A DNA stretch of 64,000 bases from Oscillospiraceae bacterium (GTDB lineage Bacteria > Bacillota > Clostridia > Oscillospirales > JAAYXM01). Position numbers and translations under genes: made by a program. Below the pieces are notes generated by a model. That model saw only the letters and a program-made list of their open reading frames with translations. It was not told the origin of the DNA and ran no database searches. The first letter of the stretch is position 1. The number at the start of each line of letters is the position of its first letter. The stretch lies in the NCBI GenBank assembly GCA_015067485.1, contig SVMJ01000005.1, positions 1 through 64,000 on the forward strand. The letters run 5' to 3'. Positions 1-8,323 of the stretch are shown here, piece after piece.

Positions 1-89
1 CTATTCGGTAAATCCTGTTTGAGCTGTTGGCACACAGTTGTTTTTCCAACTCCCATAGTGCCACCAATCATATATAAAGTTTTCATCAT
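1..89 (-). CDS. P-loop NTPase/kinase-like protein, N-terminal fragment (runs off window)
   Basis: Only about the first 29 codons are present, because the gene leaves the window at its left edge. The product begins with two methionines and a hydrophobic beta-strand followed by GGTMGVGKTT, a good Walker A loop. It is therefore probably a small nucleotide or metabolite kinase, or a AAA-type ATPase; the family cannot be told from this fragment. An AGGTG ribosome binding site lies about five bases before the first ATG. The next gene on this strand, rpsI, is separated by two terminator-like hairpins, so this gene is probably a separate transcription unit. Confidence 0.6.
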   Translation of the reverse strand, partial: MMKTLYMIGGTMGVGKTTVCQQLKQDLPN

Positions 90-154
90 TCACACCTACA
101 AATTCAAGTTTATCTAATTGATATTATTATATCACAATAATGTGAATAAATAAA

Positions 155-190
155 GAGAACGGCACGAAAATTGCTTTTCGCGCCGTTCTC
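155..190 (-). terminator. Long hairpin, possible terminator upstream of the P-loop gene
   Basis: Arms 155-163 and 182-190 pair perfectly (GAGAACGGC with GCCGTTCTC). The stem continues inward through CGAAAA/TTTTCG across one mismatch and leaves a four-base loop. On the minus strand it is followed by CTTTATTTATT, which is only moderately T-rich. It may terminate read-through from rpsI. Confidence 0.45.
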
Positions 191-230
191 TCGCTTAAAT
201 GAGGTCTTTTTCAATGCTTTCAGCCATCTT

Positions 231-341
231 GAACTGCGGTGCACGACGTGCGAAGTCGCTTCGCTGACTTCGTCTGATGCCCCCACTCGCTCGCCGTAGA
301 TACGGCAACCGCTCGGGGATGACAACCAAAGCCGCACGTCG
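231..341. repeat. Scrambled copies of the rpsI 3' end around a small palindrome
   Basis: The non-coding stretch 90-397 holds two hairpins and this block. Bases 231-252 are an exact direct repeat of 410-431, the last codons of rpsI. Bases 327-341 are an exact inverted repeat of 423-437. Between them is a palindrome (CGAAGTC...GACTTCG, about 252-273) typical of dispersed intergenic repeats. Read on the minus strand, the 231-252 copy continues in the rpsI frame for eleven further codons before a stop, so it looks like a detached alternative rpsI tail. No functional gene is evident here. Confidence 0.6.
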
Positions 342-345
342 CGGA

Positions 346-380
346 GCAAAAAAAGCACCATGCGATTGCATGGTGCTTTT
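346..380 (-). terminator. Intrinsic terminator of rplM-rpsI
   Basis: A perfect 13-base stem (AAAAGCACCATGC and its complement) with a four-base loop. On the minus strand it is followed by seven T residues. It lies 17 bases after the rpsI stop codon. Confidence 0.85.
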
Positions 381-397
381 GATAATCGAAGATACGA

Positions 398-802
398 TTA
401 ACGCTTGGAGAACTGCGGTGCACGACGTGCGGCTTTGAGACCGTACTTCTTGCGTTCCTTCATTCTCGGGTCACGCGTGAGGAAGCCTGCCTTCTTCAGT
501 TCTGCGCGATATTCTTCGTTGACTTTGAGCAGTGCACGAGCAATACCGTGGCGGATTGCGCCTGCCTGACCGGTGAAACCACCGCCCTGGACGGTTGCAA
601 CGATGTCGACCTTATCCAAAGTGTTGGTCAGGACCAGCGGCTGACGAACGATGAACTTCAGAGTGTCGAGACCGAAGTAGTTGTCGATGGTGCGGTTGTT
701 GATGGTGATCTTACCGGAACCCTCGGAAAAAACATGAACTCTTGCGACCGAGGATTTTCTTCTACCTGTGCCATAGAAATACGGCTTTTTAGACTGATAC
801 AT
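398..802 (-). CDS. rpsI: 30S ribosomal protein S9 (uS9)
   Basis: The 134-residue product has the S9 signature: an N-terminal [14 protein letters not shown] segment, the [19 protein letters not shown] block in the middle, and the invariant basic C-terminus ending in PQFSKR, which reaches the ribosomal P site. The length matches the family. An AGGAGG ribosome binding site precedes the ATG. The gene lies 18 bases after rplM, the conserved bacterial rplM-rpsI order, and is followed by a strong terminator. Part of its 3' end is duplicated downstream (231-252). Confidence 0.98.
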   Translation of the reverse strand: MYQSKKPYFYGTGRRKSSVARVHVFSEGSGKITINNRTIDNYFGLDTLKFIVRQPLVLTNTLDKVDIVATVQGGGFTGQAGAIRHGIARALLKVNEEYRAELKKAGFLTRDPRMKERKKYGLKAARRAPQFSKR

Positions 803-820
803 TCTGATTCCCTCCTCGGA

Positions 821-1252
821 TTATTCAGCCGCGTATGCGACCGGCTTCTGAGCATCATGACCGTGCTGTTCGCCTGCGTAGACTTTGAGACGCTTAAGAG
901 CTGCGCGACCCAGAGTGTTTCTCGGGATCATACCCTTAACAGCGAGTTCCATTGCCAGTTCCGGGTTTTCCTGCATGAGGATGCGGTACTGTGTTTCCTT
1001 CAGACCGCCTGCATAACCGGAGTGGGTGCGGTAGTACTTCTGGAAGAGCTTGTTACCGGTGAGTACTGCCTTTTCTGCATTGACAATGATGACGAAATCA
1101 CCACAGTCAACATGCGGGGTGTAGTAAGTCTTATGCTTGCCGCGGAGCAATTCTGCTGCCTTTGCTGCAGTATGGCCGAGCGACTTGTTCGCAGCATCGA
1201 GAATATACCATTTACGCTCGACGGTGCTTGCATTTGCCATAAAAGTAGACAT
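821..1252 (-). CDS. rplM: 50S ribosomal protein L13 (uL13)
   Basis: The 143-residue product starts MSTFMANASTVERKWYILDA and carries the L13 landmarks LGHTAAKAAELLRGK, the HVDCGDFVIIVNA block and RAALKRLKVYAGEQHGH near the C-terminus. The start at 1252 is chosen because GGAGG sits seven bases upstream; an in-frame ATG 31 codons earlier has no site. The gene heads the rplM-rpsI operon, with a structured leader and a consensus promoter upstream. L13 binds 23S rRNA early in large-subunit assembly. Confidence 0.98.
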   Translation of the reverse strand: MSTFMANASTVERKWYILDAANKSLGHTAAKAAELLRGKHKTYYTPHVDCGDFVIIVNAEKAVLTGNKLFQKYYRTHSGYAGGLKETQYRILMQENPELAMELAVKGMIPRNTLGRAALKRLKVYAGEQHGHDAQKPVAYAAE

Positions 1253-1383
1253 CTGAAAACCTCCATTCAGTCTTTCTGTGTTTTGATCGCAAACCTGTTT
1301 TCCTAAATCATAGGAAAAACGAAGTTTTCGCAGGAAAACATTCACTTTTCTTATGACTTAGTGTATAATACCATTTGCGAACA
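1253..1383 (-). promoter_or_regulatory. Structured rplM leader, possible L13 autoregulatory element
   Basis: The leader between the predicted start of transcription (about 1383) and the rplM ATG can fold. GTTTTCCT pairs with AGGAAAAC around an internal CGAAAAC-TTC-GTTTTTC hairpin, and TTCGCAAA near the 5' end can pair with TTTGCGA nearer the gene. Firmicutes are known to carry an L13-binding leader at this place. The position and size fit, but a covariance model match could not be tested. Confidence 0.35.
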
Positions 1384-1389
1384 TCGTTT

Positions 1390-1418
1390 ATTATACATAG
1401 TTTCGCATTCCGTGTCAA
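1390..1418 (-). promoter_or_regulatory. Sigma-A promoter for rplM-rpsI
   Basis: On the minus strand, TTGACA (1413-1418), 17 bases, then TATAAT (1390-1395): a perfect consensus, as expected for ribosomal protein genes. Confidence 0.9.
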
Positions 1419-1540
1419 TGCTTTTTTTAGAAAAATTAAGTTAGTAATTTCTTTTCTCCGTTTTCCTCCGTTTTTCTCACTCATGCTCACTCATGCTCGT
1501 TTTGCAAATTAAAATTTCTTACATAGAAAGGTGCCCTACT

Positions 1541-2263
1541 ATGCAAAAAATCTTAAGTCTGACTCGTAAATGTATCCAGGAATATGACATGATTTCGCCA
1601 AATGACCGTATTGCAGTGGGGATTTCAGGCGGAAAAGATTCCCTTTTGCTGCTCGCTGCTCTGGTCGGGCTTCAAAAGTTTTATCCCGTGCCGTTTGAAC
1701 TGGAAGCGATCACGGTGGATATGGGCATGGGCGCGGATTATACCGAGCTCAAAGAATTCATGCGCCGCCACGGTGTGCCCTACACGGTTGTCCCGAGTGA
1801 ACTGTATCAAATCATCTTTGAAGAACGTAAGGAGACCAACCCGTGCTCGTTGTGCGCCAAGATGCGCCGTGGTATGCTCCACGATGCCGCACTTGAGCGC
1901 GGATGCAACAAAGTCGCACTCGGGCATCATTGGGACGACGCGGTGGAAACCTTCATGATGTCTCAAATCTTTGAAGGGCGCATTTCCTGTTTCTTCCCGG
2001 TGACCTATTTAGACCGCAGCGGGCTTACCCAGATCCGTCCTTTATTATATGTAAGTGAATCTCTTGTACGCGGCGCGGTACGGCGATACGGATTTCCGGT
2101 GCTCGAGAGCAAGTGTCCCGCAAACGGGAATACCAAGCGCGAAGAGATCAAGGCACTGCTCCGCGAAATGAACGATCGCTACCCCGGATACCGCGAACGC
2201 ATCTTTGGTGCGATGCAACGTCTCCCGCTCCCCGGTTGGGAAAAACAAAATCCCCGAGACTAA
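1541..2263 (+). CDS. TtcA/TtuA-family tRNA-thiolating PP-loop ATPase
   Basis: A 240-residue protein of the PP-loop family that thiolates tRNA bases after adenylation. The PP-loop SGGKDS is at residues 29-34. The CSLC pair (102-105) and Cys192 are placed like the three cysteines that bind a [4Fe-4S] cluster in TtcA and TtuA. GHHWDDAVET (128-137) is the conserved second motif. The ATG at 1541 is used because AAAGGTG lies about eight bases before it. The family suggests 2-thiocytidine formation at position 32, but related enzymes thiolate other positions, so the exact target is not certain. The last codons overlap the convergent permease gene by four bases. Confidence 0.85.
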   Translation: MQKILSLTRKCIQEYDMISPNDRIAVGISGGKDSLLLLAALVGLQKFYPVPFELEAITVDMGMGADYTELKEFMRRHGVPYTVVPSELYQIIFEERKETNPCSLCAKMRRGMLHDAALERGCNKVALGHHWDDAVETFMMSQIFEGRISCFFPVTYLDRSGLTQIRPLLYVSESLVRGAVRRYGFPVLESKCPANGNTKREEIKALLREMNDRYPGYRERIFGAMQRLPLPGWEKQNPRD

Positions 2264-2279
2264 TTCTCGGGGATTTTTT
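2250..2279. terminator. Terminator hairpin shared by two convergent genes
   Basis: CCCCGAGA pairs with TTCTCGGGG across a CTAA loop, followed by TTTTTT on the plus strand. The hairpin lies inside the last codons of both the thiolase gene and the convergent permease gene, whose stop codons overlap. Confidence 0.8.
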
Positions 2280-3357
2280 CTTGTTTCGGTTTCCACGGGA
2301 GTTTGCCTATTTGGTAGAGATGGCGCAAAAGTGCTACCAAGACAGGCAGTCCGAACAGCCCCAGCGCGCCGAACACCTGCACGCCGACGAACATACTGAC
2401 CAAGATGACAAGCGGGTGGAGCCCCACCTGGTGTCCCACGATTCTGGGTTCGATTGCTTGGCGAACGACGAATATCACCGCGTAAAGTGCGAGCATTCCG
2501 AGTCCTTGTCCGACTCTTCCCTGCAAAAATGAAACGAGTGCCCATGGAATCAGCACGGTTCCCGTGCCGAGTACGGGGAAAATGTCCAAAATCGCGATGA
2601 GGATCGAGATCCAGGCAAACCCCTTGATCCCGATGATACAAAGTCCCACCGCCACTTCTGCATATGTAATGCACAAAATAAAGAAATACGAGCGCACGAT
2701 CTTAAACAGGGTGCCGCTCAAGTAGTGTTTGACTTCGAGCAGGACCGAAGTCGCCTTCTTCGGCAATGTGTTGTGCAAAAAAACCACGAATCGCGGATAA
2801 TCCACCGCGAAGAAGAAACTCGCAATGATGGCAAGTACGATGCGCATGACGGTACCCGGGATCGCGGTGAGATAGTCGGTTGCCACACGCACGACTCGGA
2901 CCGAGAAGGAACTGATTAAATTGCCGAGAGCATCGATGAGTTGTGTCAGGATATCCGTGATCGCGACCGAGAGTTCGGGCGCCATTTTGGGTGCAAGGTT
3001 TTCAAACCAAGTGGTAAGCCCGCGCAGGTGCGGTTCCAGTTCGGTACGGTAAAGCCCCGGAAGATCCCAGAACAAGTCTTTTGCGAAGACCACCAGCCGT
3101 ACCAAAATCACGCCGACTAGTGTTCCCACCGTGGCATACATGAGCGCGGTAACCAAAATCGCGACGCCGCCGCGGCGCAAATGCAGTTTACGTGTGAGAA
3201 ACCCGATAGGTTTACGAAGTGCGAATGCGATAAAGAGCCCGATCAGAAACGGTGCGAGCAGCGGATATGCATACCGAACTGCGAGATAGACCGCAACCGC
3301 GATAATCGTATAATACAGTACATTGATGATGAATTTTCTCTTTTCTTCAATCCCCAA
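2260..3357 (-). CDS. AI-2E family / YtvI-like membrane permease
   Basis: About 365 residues with six to eight hydrophobic segments. The C-terminal signature includes DIFPVLGTGTVLIPWAL and IEPRIVGHQVGLHPL, typical of the AI-2E/PerM/YtvI family. Substrates are poorly known; members have been linked to AI-2 release, sodium-proton exchange and sporulation (YtvI). The TTG at 3357 is preferred because AGGAGG ends eight bases upstream; a GTG at 3366 overlaps that site. The stop is TAG. A second paralogue lies at 22938-23993. Function beyond membrane transport cannot be assigned. Confidence 0.85.
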   Translation of the reverse strand: MGIEEKRKFIINVLYYTIIAVAVYLAVRYAYPLLAPFLIGLFIAFALRKPIGFLTRKLHLRRGGVAILVTALMYATVGTLVGVILVRLVVFAKDLFWDLPGLYRTELEPHLRGLTTWFENLAPKMAPELSVAITDILTQLIDALGNLISSFSVRVVRVATDYLTAIPGTVMRIVLAIIASFFFAVDYPRFVVFLHNTLPKKATSVLLEVKHYLSGTLFKIVRSYFFILCITYAEVAVGLCIIGIKGFAWISILIAILDIFPVLGTGTVLIPWALVSFLQGRVGQGLGMLALYAVIFVVRQAIEPRIVGHQVGLHPLVILVSMFVGVQVFGALGLFGLPVLVALLRHLYQIGKLPWKPKQEKIPEN

Positions 3358-3381
3358 AAGACTCACCTCCTTGTCTTATAT

Positions 3382-3409
3382 AATATACCTTTGTCTTGCA
3401 CCAAGTCAA
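3382..3409 (-). promoter_or_regulatory. Promoter for the AI-2E-type permease
   Basis: TTGACT (3404-3409), 16-base spacer, TATATT (3382-3387) on the minus strand, just upstream of the AGGAGG site. Confidence 0.6.
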
Positions 3410-3458
3410 GAAAATACATTTTTAGCGCGATATAGCGCGAAAAAAACGCATTTTGGCA

Positions 3459-3487
3459 TTGCTATTTGATTGCATTTCTGTTAAAAT
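3459..3487 (+). promoter_or_regulatory. Promoter for the first Ig-like secreted protein
   Basis: TTGCTA (3459-3464), 17-base spacer, TAAAAT (3482-3487). The ATG is at 3523. Two direct AGCGCGA repeats occur just upstream (about 3424-3440) and could be an operator; this last point is a guess. Confidence 0.6.
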
Positions 3488-3522
3488 GTAGGGAGATAAC
3501 TTTGCAAAGGAGAAAAAGAATC

Positions 3523-6474
3523 ATGAAGAATCGTATTTTAGCGATCACTCTCGTTGTCTGCATGTTGGTTTGCTACATTCCGACCGCTATCCCTGCGGTT
3601 GCAGCCGACTTTTCGATGCCGGAACATCCGGTATTTCTTGCAGACGGTGAACTCTACGAATTTGGGGAAGGCGCATCCGACTCGATCACTTGGTCGAGCA
3701 TCGGCGACAGCCTTTTGCTCTCGGATAGCGGTCATGCGATCGGTATGGGAAGCGGGCTTTCCATCGTAAGCGCGGTGGATGCATACGGCATCGGTCATTC
3801 CACCCCGGTTTACGTGAGTGATACCATTGCAACTTACGCATTTGCAGACGTTGCAGCCGCTCTGCTCGGCGATGCAGAATCGTTTGACCTCACCACGATC
3901 AACTCTTTCGAAGCATCGCAGGTGGAGGGCGCTGAGTCTGACGAGTGGATGTATGTCGACGGCAACGCTTCCGCAACCTACAGCGAAAACGGTTTGCAGT
4001 TCTTCGCACACGCAGACCATGCTGAATACTTACAGTTTCAGGTGAACGTTTCTGAAGACGGTAACTACGTTGCAATGCTTCCGTATGCCCCGTCTGCGGT
4101 GGCAGATGTTTATCTTGCACCTGCAGATGCAGAAACTGCAAGTGAAATTGCATATACCGATTCTCAGTTTAACGTTTTCACCACCGAAGCGGGCGATGGC
4201 TCTTCTGCAACCGTTTTGGAAGCGAAGAAAGTCCTTTCTCTGTCCGCAGGTGAGTATTACCTGACCTTTACCCAGGTTTCCGGTGCAAGCCTTGCACTCG
4301 ATAGTTTCAAACTCTTCCGCATCGGCGAAAAGGCTGATGTCCCGACCGACATCTCGCTCTCTTGCGAAAACGATGTTGTCCTGGAAGGTGCAGAGTTTAC
4401 AGTTACCACAGACATTCTTCCGTCCGATTTGGAAGACGCTGCTTTGGTTTACTATTCGGACAACTCTGCAGTCGTATCCATCGAAGACGGCAATGCAAAA
4501 GCAAACGCTTACGGCAAAGCATCGATCAACGTGGTCTCCGCGAACAACCCGTTCGTGTCCGACTCCATCGAGATCACGGTCGCAGCAGTTGCTGACGATT
4601 ACCAATTTGCTTCCCTTGCGCAGACTTTTGCGGTAGAATATGAAGGTCTTTATGACTTGAAGAACACTCAGGAAACCGCCGCAATGCTGGTCAATAACTA
4701 TGCGGGTTCCGCTTTGGTCAAGACCTCTTCCCCGTTCTCCTTTGTTGACATGGGTACCAACTGCTCTTACCGTGCCGCAACCCCGGAAAACGGTCTGTAT
4801 CTGTTCTCTGCAAAGAACAGCGCGACCAATACCGCGGAAGACCGTAATGTTGTGATGAAAATCAAGGTCACCGAGAGCGGTCAGTTCCTCCCCGCGATGA
4901 TCCATCTGATAGATGCGACTGTAGCAGGCGCAGATGTTTATCTCGCACCGCTGAATGCAAAGAATAAAACCGCTGACGAATATTTGATTTTGGAGGTTTC
5001 CAACGCAGGTCGCCCGTCCGATGATTCGGAAATTGAAAAGACCACCTTGGCTTCCAAGGCAATCAACCTTCCGAAAGGCGAATATTATCTCTCGCTTGTA
5101 AAGACCAACGACGATGGCGATGGCGAATATCGCTACCTGCGTATCAAGAACTTCTCCTTCTACAAGATCGGCGAATACATCGCACCTGATAGCATTGACC
5201 TTTATGCTCAGCATGGTGTGATTCTCAATGCGGGCGATACCACAACAATTACCGCATCCGCAGTACCTGCGGCTCCGTACATCGATATCACCTGGTCGAG
5301 TTCCAACGAAAACATTGCAAAAGTCGATGCTCAGGGTAAAGTAACCGCACTCAAAAAGGGTGTTGCAACCATCACCGCAACTACCACCGATGGTTCGGGT
5401 GTTTGCGGATCCATTCAGATCTTGGTCGATGCAACCCCGACTTATGAGTATGAGATTCAAGACTTTGCGGTTGACAAAGGTATTGGACTTTTGGTCAACA
5501 AAGCCACAACCGCAGAATCCACTGCAGACTACGGCGGTTGGGCATATTATACTTTCGACGGTACTCCGACCATCTTTGCTGCCAATGTCCCGGCCGTACC
5601 GAACGTAATCAGTGTCGGTAAGTATTACGCAATCAAGGTAACGATCGCTGAATCCGGCACTTATGCTGCGGAAGCAGTGTATGACACTTGGAGTTCTTCT
5701 TCGGATGGCGACGTTTACATCACCCCGGCAGTGATCAACGGCAAAGATGTAACTTCGGCAACCGCATTCACTTCCGACAATAAACTGGTGTATATTCCGT
5801 GGAATACCGCGAACGGGAATAACTTGACTGCAAGTTCCAATAAAACGGTTACCTTGGATGCGGGCGAATACGTTTTGTGGATCAAGAAAGAAGCATCTTA
5901 CAACAACAGCACTTATACCAACCCAGAAACCGGAAAACTGGAAAGCGGCAACAGAGACCGTTACTTCTTCATTGATGCAATCAACCTTTACAAGGTAATG
6001 GATGGTACGATCGAGACGGTTGACGGTGCTCAGATCCGTACCACAGGAAAGCAGGGTCTCCGTTTTATCTCGTCCATCGACAAATCTTTGATCGATAGTG
6101 AAAAGATCGTTTCTTACGGCACTTTGCTTATCCCGACCGAAGATCTGGACGATCCGGAAGATTTGGTGATCGGCTATGAATATAGCATCAACGGCAACAA
6201 GGCTGCACAGGTCGAAGCGAAGAAGGTCTACGCAGAAGATGATAAGACCATCACCTTCACCGCGGTACTCACCGATATCAAGCCGGAAAAATATACCCGC
6301 GCGATTTCCGCCCGTGCTTATGCTATCACGGAAAGCGGCAGTGTGATTTACAGTGATGTGATCATCTCGCGCTCCCCCTATCAGATCGCAAAATTGATCG
6401 AAGCAAACCCGGCTGCAACCGCTTCCGAAAAAGCGGTTGCAGCAGATATCATCGCAGCAGTCGACGGCGAGTAA
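3523..6474 (+). CDS. Large secreted Ig-like (Big_2) repeat protein 1
   Basis: A 983-residue exported protein. Residues 1-28 form a signal peptide ending AVAA. The body alternates a long beta-rich module with Ig-like domains: module about 30-268, Ig-like 270-357, module 358-550, Big_2 553-636 (TWSSSNENIAKVD is the classic core), module 642-827. A C-terminal domain (828-983) starts near GLRFISSIDKSL and is shared with the two paralogues at 38943-42623 and 43154-45046. The modules share EIQDFAV, ESGTYAAE, DVYITP, YVLWIKKEASY and DRYFFIDA motifs. The fold resembles a carbohydrate-binding beta-sandwich, but this is inference. No cell-wall anchor motif is seen. It has its own promoter and terminator and, unlike the paralogues, no small peptide gene behind it. 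Confidence 0.8.
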   Translation: MKNRILAITLVVCMLVCYIPTAIPAVAADFSMPEHPVFLADGELYEFGEGASDSITWSSIGDSLLLSDSGHAIGMGSGLSIVSAVDAYGIGHSTPVYVSDTIATYAFADVAAALLGDAESFDLTTINSFEASQVEGAESDEWMYVDGNASATYSENGLQFFAHADHAEYLQFQVNVSEDGNYVAMLPYAPSAVADVYLAPADAETASEIAYTDSQFNVFTTEAGDGSSATVLEAKKVLSLSAGEYYLTFTQVSGASLALDSFKLFRIGEKADVPTDISLSCENDVVLEGAEFTVTTDILPSDLEDAALVYYSDNSAVVSIEDGNAKANAYGKASINVVSANNPFVSDSIEITVAAVADDYQFASLAQTFAVEYEGLYDLKNTQETAAMLVNNYAGSALVKTSSPFSFVDMGTNCSYRAATPENGLYLFSAKNSATNTAEDRNVVMKIKVTESGQFLPAMIHLIDATVAGADVYLAPLNAKNKTADEYLILEVSNAGRPSDDSEIEKTTLASKAINLPKGEYYLSLVKTNDDGDGEYRYLRIKNFSFYKIGEYIAPDSIDLYAQHGVILNAGDTTTITASAVPAAPYIDITWSSSNENIAKVDAQGKVTALKKGVATITATTTDGSGVCGSIQILVDATPTYEYEIQDFAVDKGIGLLVNKATTAESTADYGGWAYYTFDGTPTIFAANVPAVPNVISVGKYYAIKVTIAESGTYAAEAVYDTWSSSSDGDVYITPAVINGKDVTSATAFTSDNKLVYIPWNTANGNNLTASSNKTVTLDAGEYVLWIKKEASYNNSTYTNPETGKLESGNRDRYFFIDAINLYKVMDGTIETVDGAQIRTTGKQGLRFISSIDKSLIDSEKIVSYGTLLIPTEDLDDPEDLVIGYEYSINGNKAAQVEAKKVYAEDDKTITFTAVLTDIKPEKYTRAISARAYAITESGSVIYSDVIISRSPYQIAKLIEANPAATASEKAVAADIIAAVDGE

Positions 6475-6481
6475 AAAAACA

Positions 6482-6515
6482 AAACGGTGCTGAGTATTCA
6501 GCACCGTTTCTTTTT
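6482..6515 (+). terminator. Terminator of Ig-like protein 1
   Basis: A 12-base stem (AAACGGTGCTGA and complement, 6482-6493/6498-6509), loop GTAT, then CTTTTT. It lies seven bases after the stop codon. Confidence 0.9.
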
Positions 6516-6517
6516 GT

Positions 6518-6553
6518 AAAAAAGCACCGTTTGGACATTCCAAACGGTGCTTT
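6518..6553 (-). terminator. Terminator of nagB
   Basis: A 14-base stem (6521-6534/6540-6553) with a five-base loop, followed by a T run on the minus strand. Confidence 0.88.
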
Positions 6554-6564
6554 CAAATAAACAA

Positions 6565-7341
6565 TTAGTCGAGGATCTTCTTTGCGCTGTCCGGCTCGAG
6601 ATACAGGGTTGCATTGTCATGGGTACGCAGGATGGTTGCCGGGCATTTTTCGTTGATATCCTTGTTGTTGATGGTGTCATAGACAGCCTGTGCTTTGGTC
6701 GGAGCCGGAACCATGCAGAAGACGTATGCCGGCTTAACAAGGGACGGAACGGTAAGGCTCAATGCATGAGTCGGAACTTCGTCGATGGTCTTAAAGCAGC
6801 CGTCGTTGACCTGCTGGTTGCGGCACATATGTTCGAGTTCGACGATCTTGACGAGCTTGCTGTCGTTGAAATCAGCAACAGGCGGATCGTTGAATGCGAT
6901 GTGGCCGTTTTCGCCAATGCCCATGCAGACGATGTCGGTCGGGTTGTCAGCAAGAAGTTTGGAATAACGTTCTGCTTCTGCTTCCGGATCAGCAGCATTG
7001 CCGTTTAAGTAATTGACGGACTTAAACGGAACCACGCCGAACAGGCGGTCACGCAGGAAGTTGCCGAAGCCCTGCGGTGCTGCAGCGTCAAGACCGATGT
7101 ATTCGTCCATGTGGAACGCGTTAATCTTGGTGAAATCGATGCGGGTGTCTTTTGCGAGTGCTGCAAGGAATTCGTCCTGGGACGGAGCTGCAGCGAAGAT
7201 CATGTTGATCTCGTCTTTCTTTGCGAGCAGATCACGGATGACTGCGGAGCATTCTTCTGCCGCTGCCGCACCCATTGCTGCACGGTCGGAATAAATTTTA
7301 ACATTCAGCTTATCTGCCTTCATTTCTTTGATCAAAGACAT
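6565..7341 (-). CDS. nagB: Glucosamine-6-phosphate deaminase
   Basis: A 258-residue enzyme that converts glucosamine 6-phosphate to fructose 6-phosphate and ammonia in amino-sugar catabolism. The catalytic segment NAFHMDEYIGL and the GIGENGHIAFNDP loop are both present, and the length is normal for the family. The start at 7341 is supported by AAGGAG eight bases upstream. It is divergent from a sugar-isomerase/AraC cluster and has its own promoter. No nagA or PTS gene is in the window, so the source of its substrate is unknown. Confidence 0.93.
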   Translation of the reverse strand: MSLIKEMKADKLNVKIYSDRAAMGAAAAEECSAVIRDLLAKKDEINMIFAAAPSQDEFLAALAKDTRIDFTKINAFHMDEYIGLDAAAPQGFGNFLRDRLFGVVPFKSVNYLNGNAADPEAEAERYSKLLADNPTDIVCMGIGENGHIAFNDPPVADFNDSKLVKIVELEHMCRNQQVNDGCFKTIDEVPTHALSLTVPSLVKPAYVFCMVPAPTKAQAVYDTINNKDINEKCPATILRTHDNATLYLEPDSAKKILD

Positions 7342-7388
7342 TGTTAGCCACTCCTTTATTTGATATTTTTTGAGCATACCTATTATTT

Positions 7389-7417
7389 ATTTTACCGCTA
7401 CTTCCATCTCTTGTCAA
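7389..7417 (-). promoter_or_regulatory. Promoter for nagB
   Basis: TTGACA (7412-7417), 17 bases, TAAAAT (7389-7394) on the minus strand. Confidence 0.8.
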
Positions 7418-7462
7418 TCAATTTTTTCTACTCGAAACTTGCCGTTTTCTCGCAAAAACCGA

Positions 7463-7490
7463 TTGACAATTTGTTGGTTTATGATATGAT
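7463..7490 (+). promoter_or_regulatory. Promoter for the isomerase-AraC-isomerase cluster
   Basis: TTGACA (7463-7468), 16 bases, TATGAT (7485-7490). The divergent nagB promoter is only 45 bases away, so the two units could share a regulator. Confidence 0.7.
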
Positions 7491-7521
7491 AGAATTACTG
7501 AAAATAAAGGGGTTTTGCGCT

Positions 7522-8301
7522 ATGTCTCTGATTCGTTCTGCGGTCGTTTCGGTTACTTTTCGGGCACTTTCTCCGAAGGAACTGATCGACCTTTCTGCAA
7601 AAGCAAGGCTCTCCGGTATCGAGTGGGGCAGCGATGTCCACGTACTCCCCGGCGATGTAAAGACCGCGCGTTCGGTTCGTGAGATGACCGAGGCGGCTGG
7701 TCTTGCGGTTGCATCTTACGCCTCGTATTACTATGCGGCATATGAAGCAAACAAAGCACCGTTTGAAGCGGTTTTGGAGAGTGCGGTGGCACTGGGCGCA
7801 CCGAACATCCGTGTTTGGGCAGGGCTTGGCGCTTCAAAAGATGCAGATAAAGCAAAGCGAGCGGCGGTAGCGGAAGATTTGCTCCGTTGTGCCGACCTTG
7901 CAAAATCCGCAGGGATTACACTCTCGCTTGAATACCACAGCAATACGCTGACCGATACGGTAGAGAGCACTTTGCAGCTACTGGATGAAGCAAAACATGA
8001 TACTTTGTACACCTATTGGCAGGCACCGCTCACCGTGGCAGATGAAGATCAGACGCGCGAGCTGGAACTGCTGCTTGACACCGGTCGTGTGTCTAACGCA
8101 CATATTTACCGTTGGGAGACCGTCGACGGAAATTATGTCCAACAGCCGCTTGCAAGTGCCGAAAACTTGCTCACTACATGGCTCTCGAAGTTTGGCGCCG
8201 ACCGCAACCGTTTTGCCTGCATTGAATTTGTAAAAGACGGAACCGAGGCACAATTTATTGAAGACGCGAGCGTATTAAACCGCATTCTTTCTAAGTTATA
8301 A
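7522..8301 (+). CDS. Sugar phosphate isomerase/epimerase (AP-endonuclease 2-like TIM barrel)
   Basis: A 259-residue protein of the xylose-isomerase-like TIM-barrel superfamily. Visible elements are the N-terminal GIEWGSDVHV strand, ITLSLEYHSNTLTDT in the middle with a metal-binding Glu-His pair, and a C-terminal CIEFVKDG strand. Members isomerise or epimerise sugars, inositol derivatives or related compounds; the substrate cannot be read from sequence. The ATG at 7522 follows AAGGGG. The gene is first in a three-gene run with an AraC regulator (22 bases later) and a second isomerase, which suggests an inducible carbohydrate pathway. Confidence 0.82.
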   Translation: MSLIRSAVVSVTFRALSPKELIDLSAKARLSGIEWGSDVHVLPGDVKTARSVREMTEAAGLAVASYASYYYAAYEANKAPFEAVLESAVALGAPNIRVWAGLGASKDADKAKRAAVAEDLLRCADLAKSAGITLSLEYHSNTLTDTVESTLQLLDEAKHDTLYTYWQAPLTVADEDQTRELELLLDTGRVSNAHIYRWETVDGNYVQQPLASAENLLTTWLSKFGADRNRFACIEFVKDGTEAQFIEDASVLNRILSKL

Positions 8302-8323
8302 GCAATCTCAGGAGGTGATCCCC

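Noticed and set aside
4030..6543. An 837-codon minus-strand frame opposite Ig-like protein 1
   Set aside because: Same cause, codon bias of the real gene. The antisense product shows no domain and starts within the nagB terminator region.
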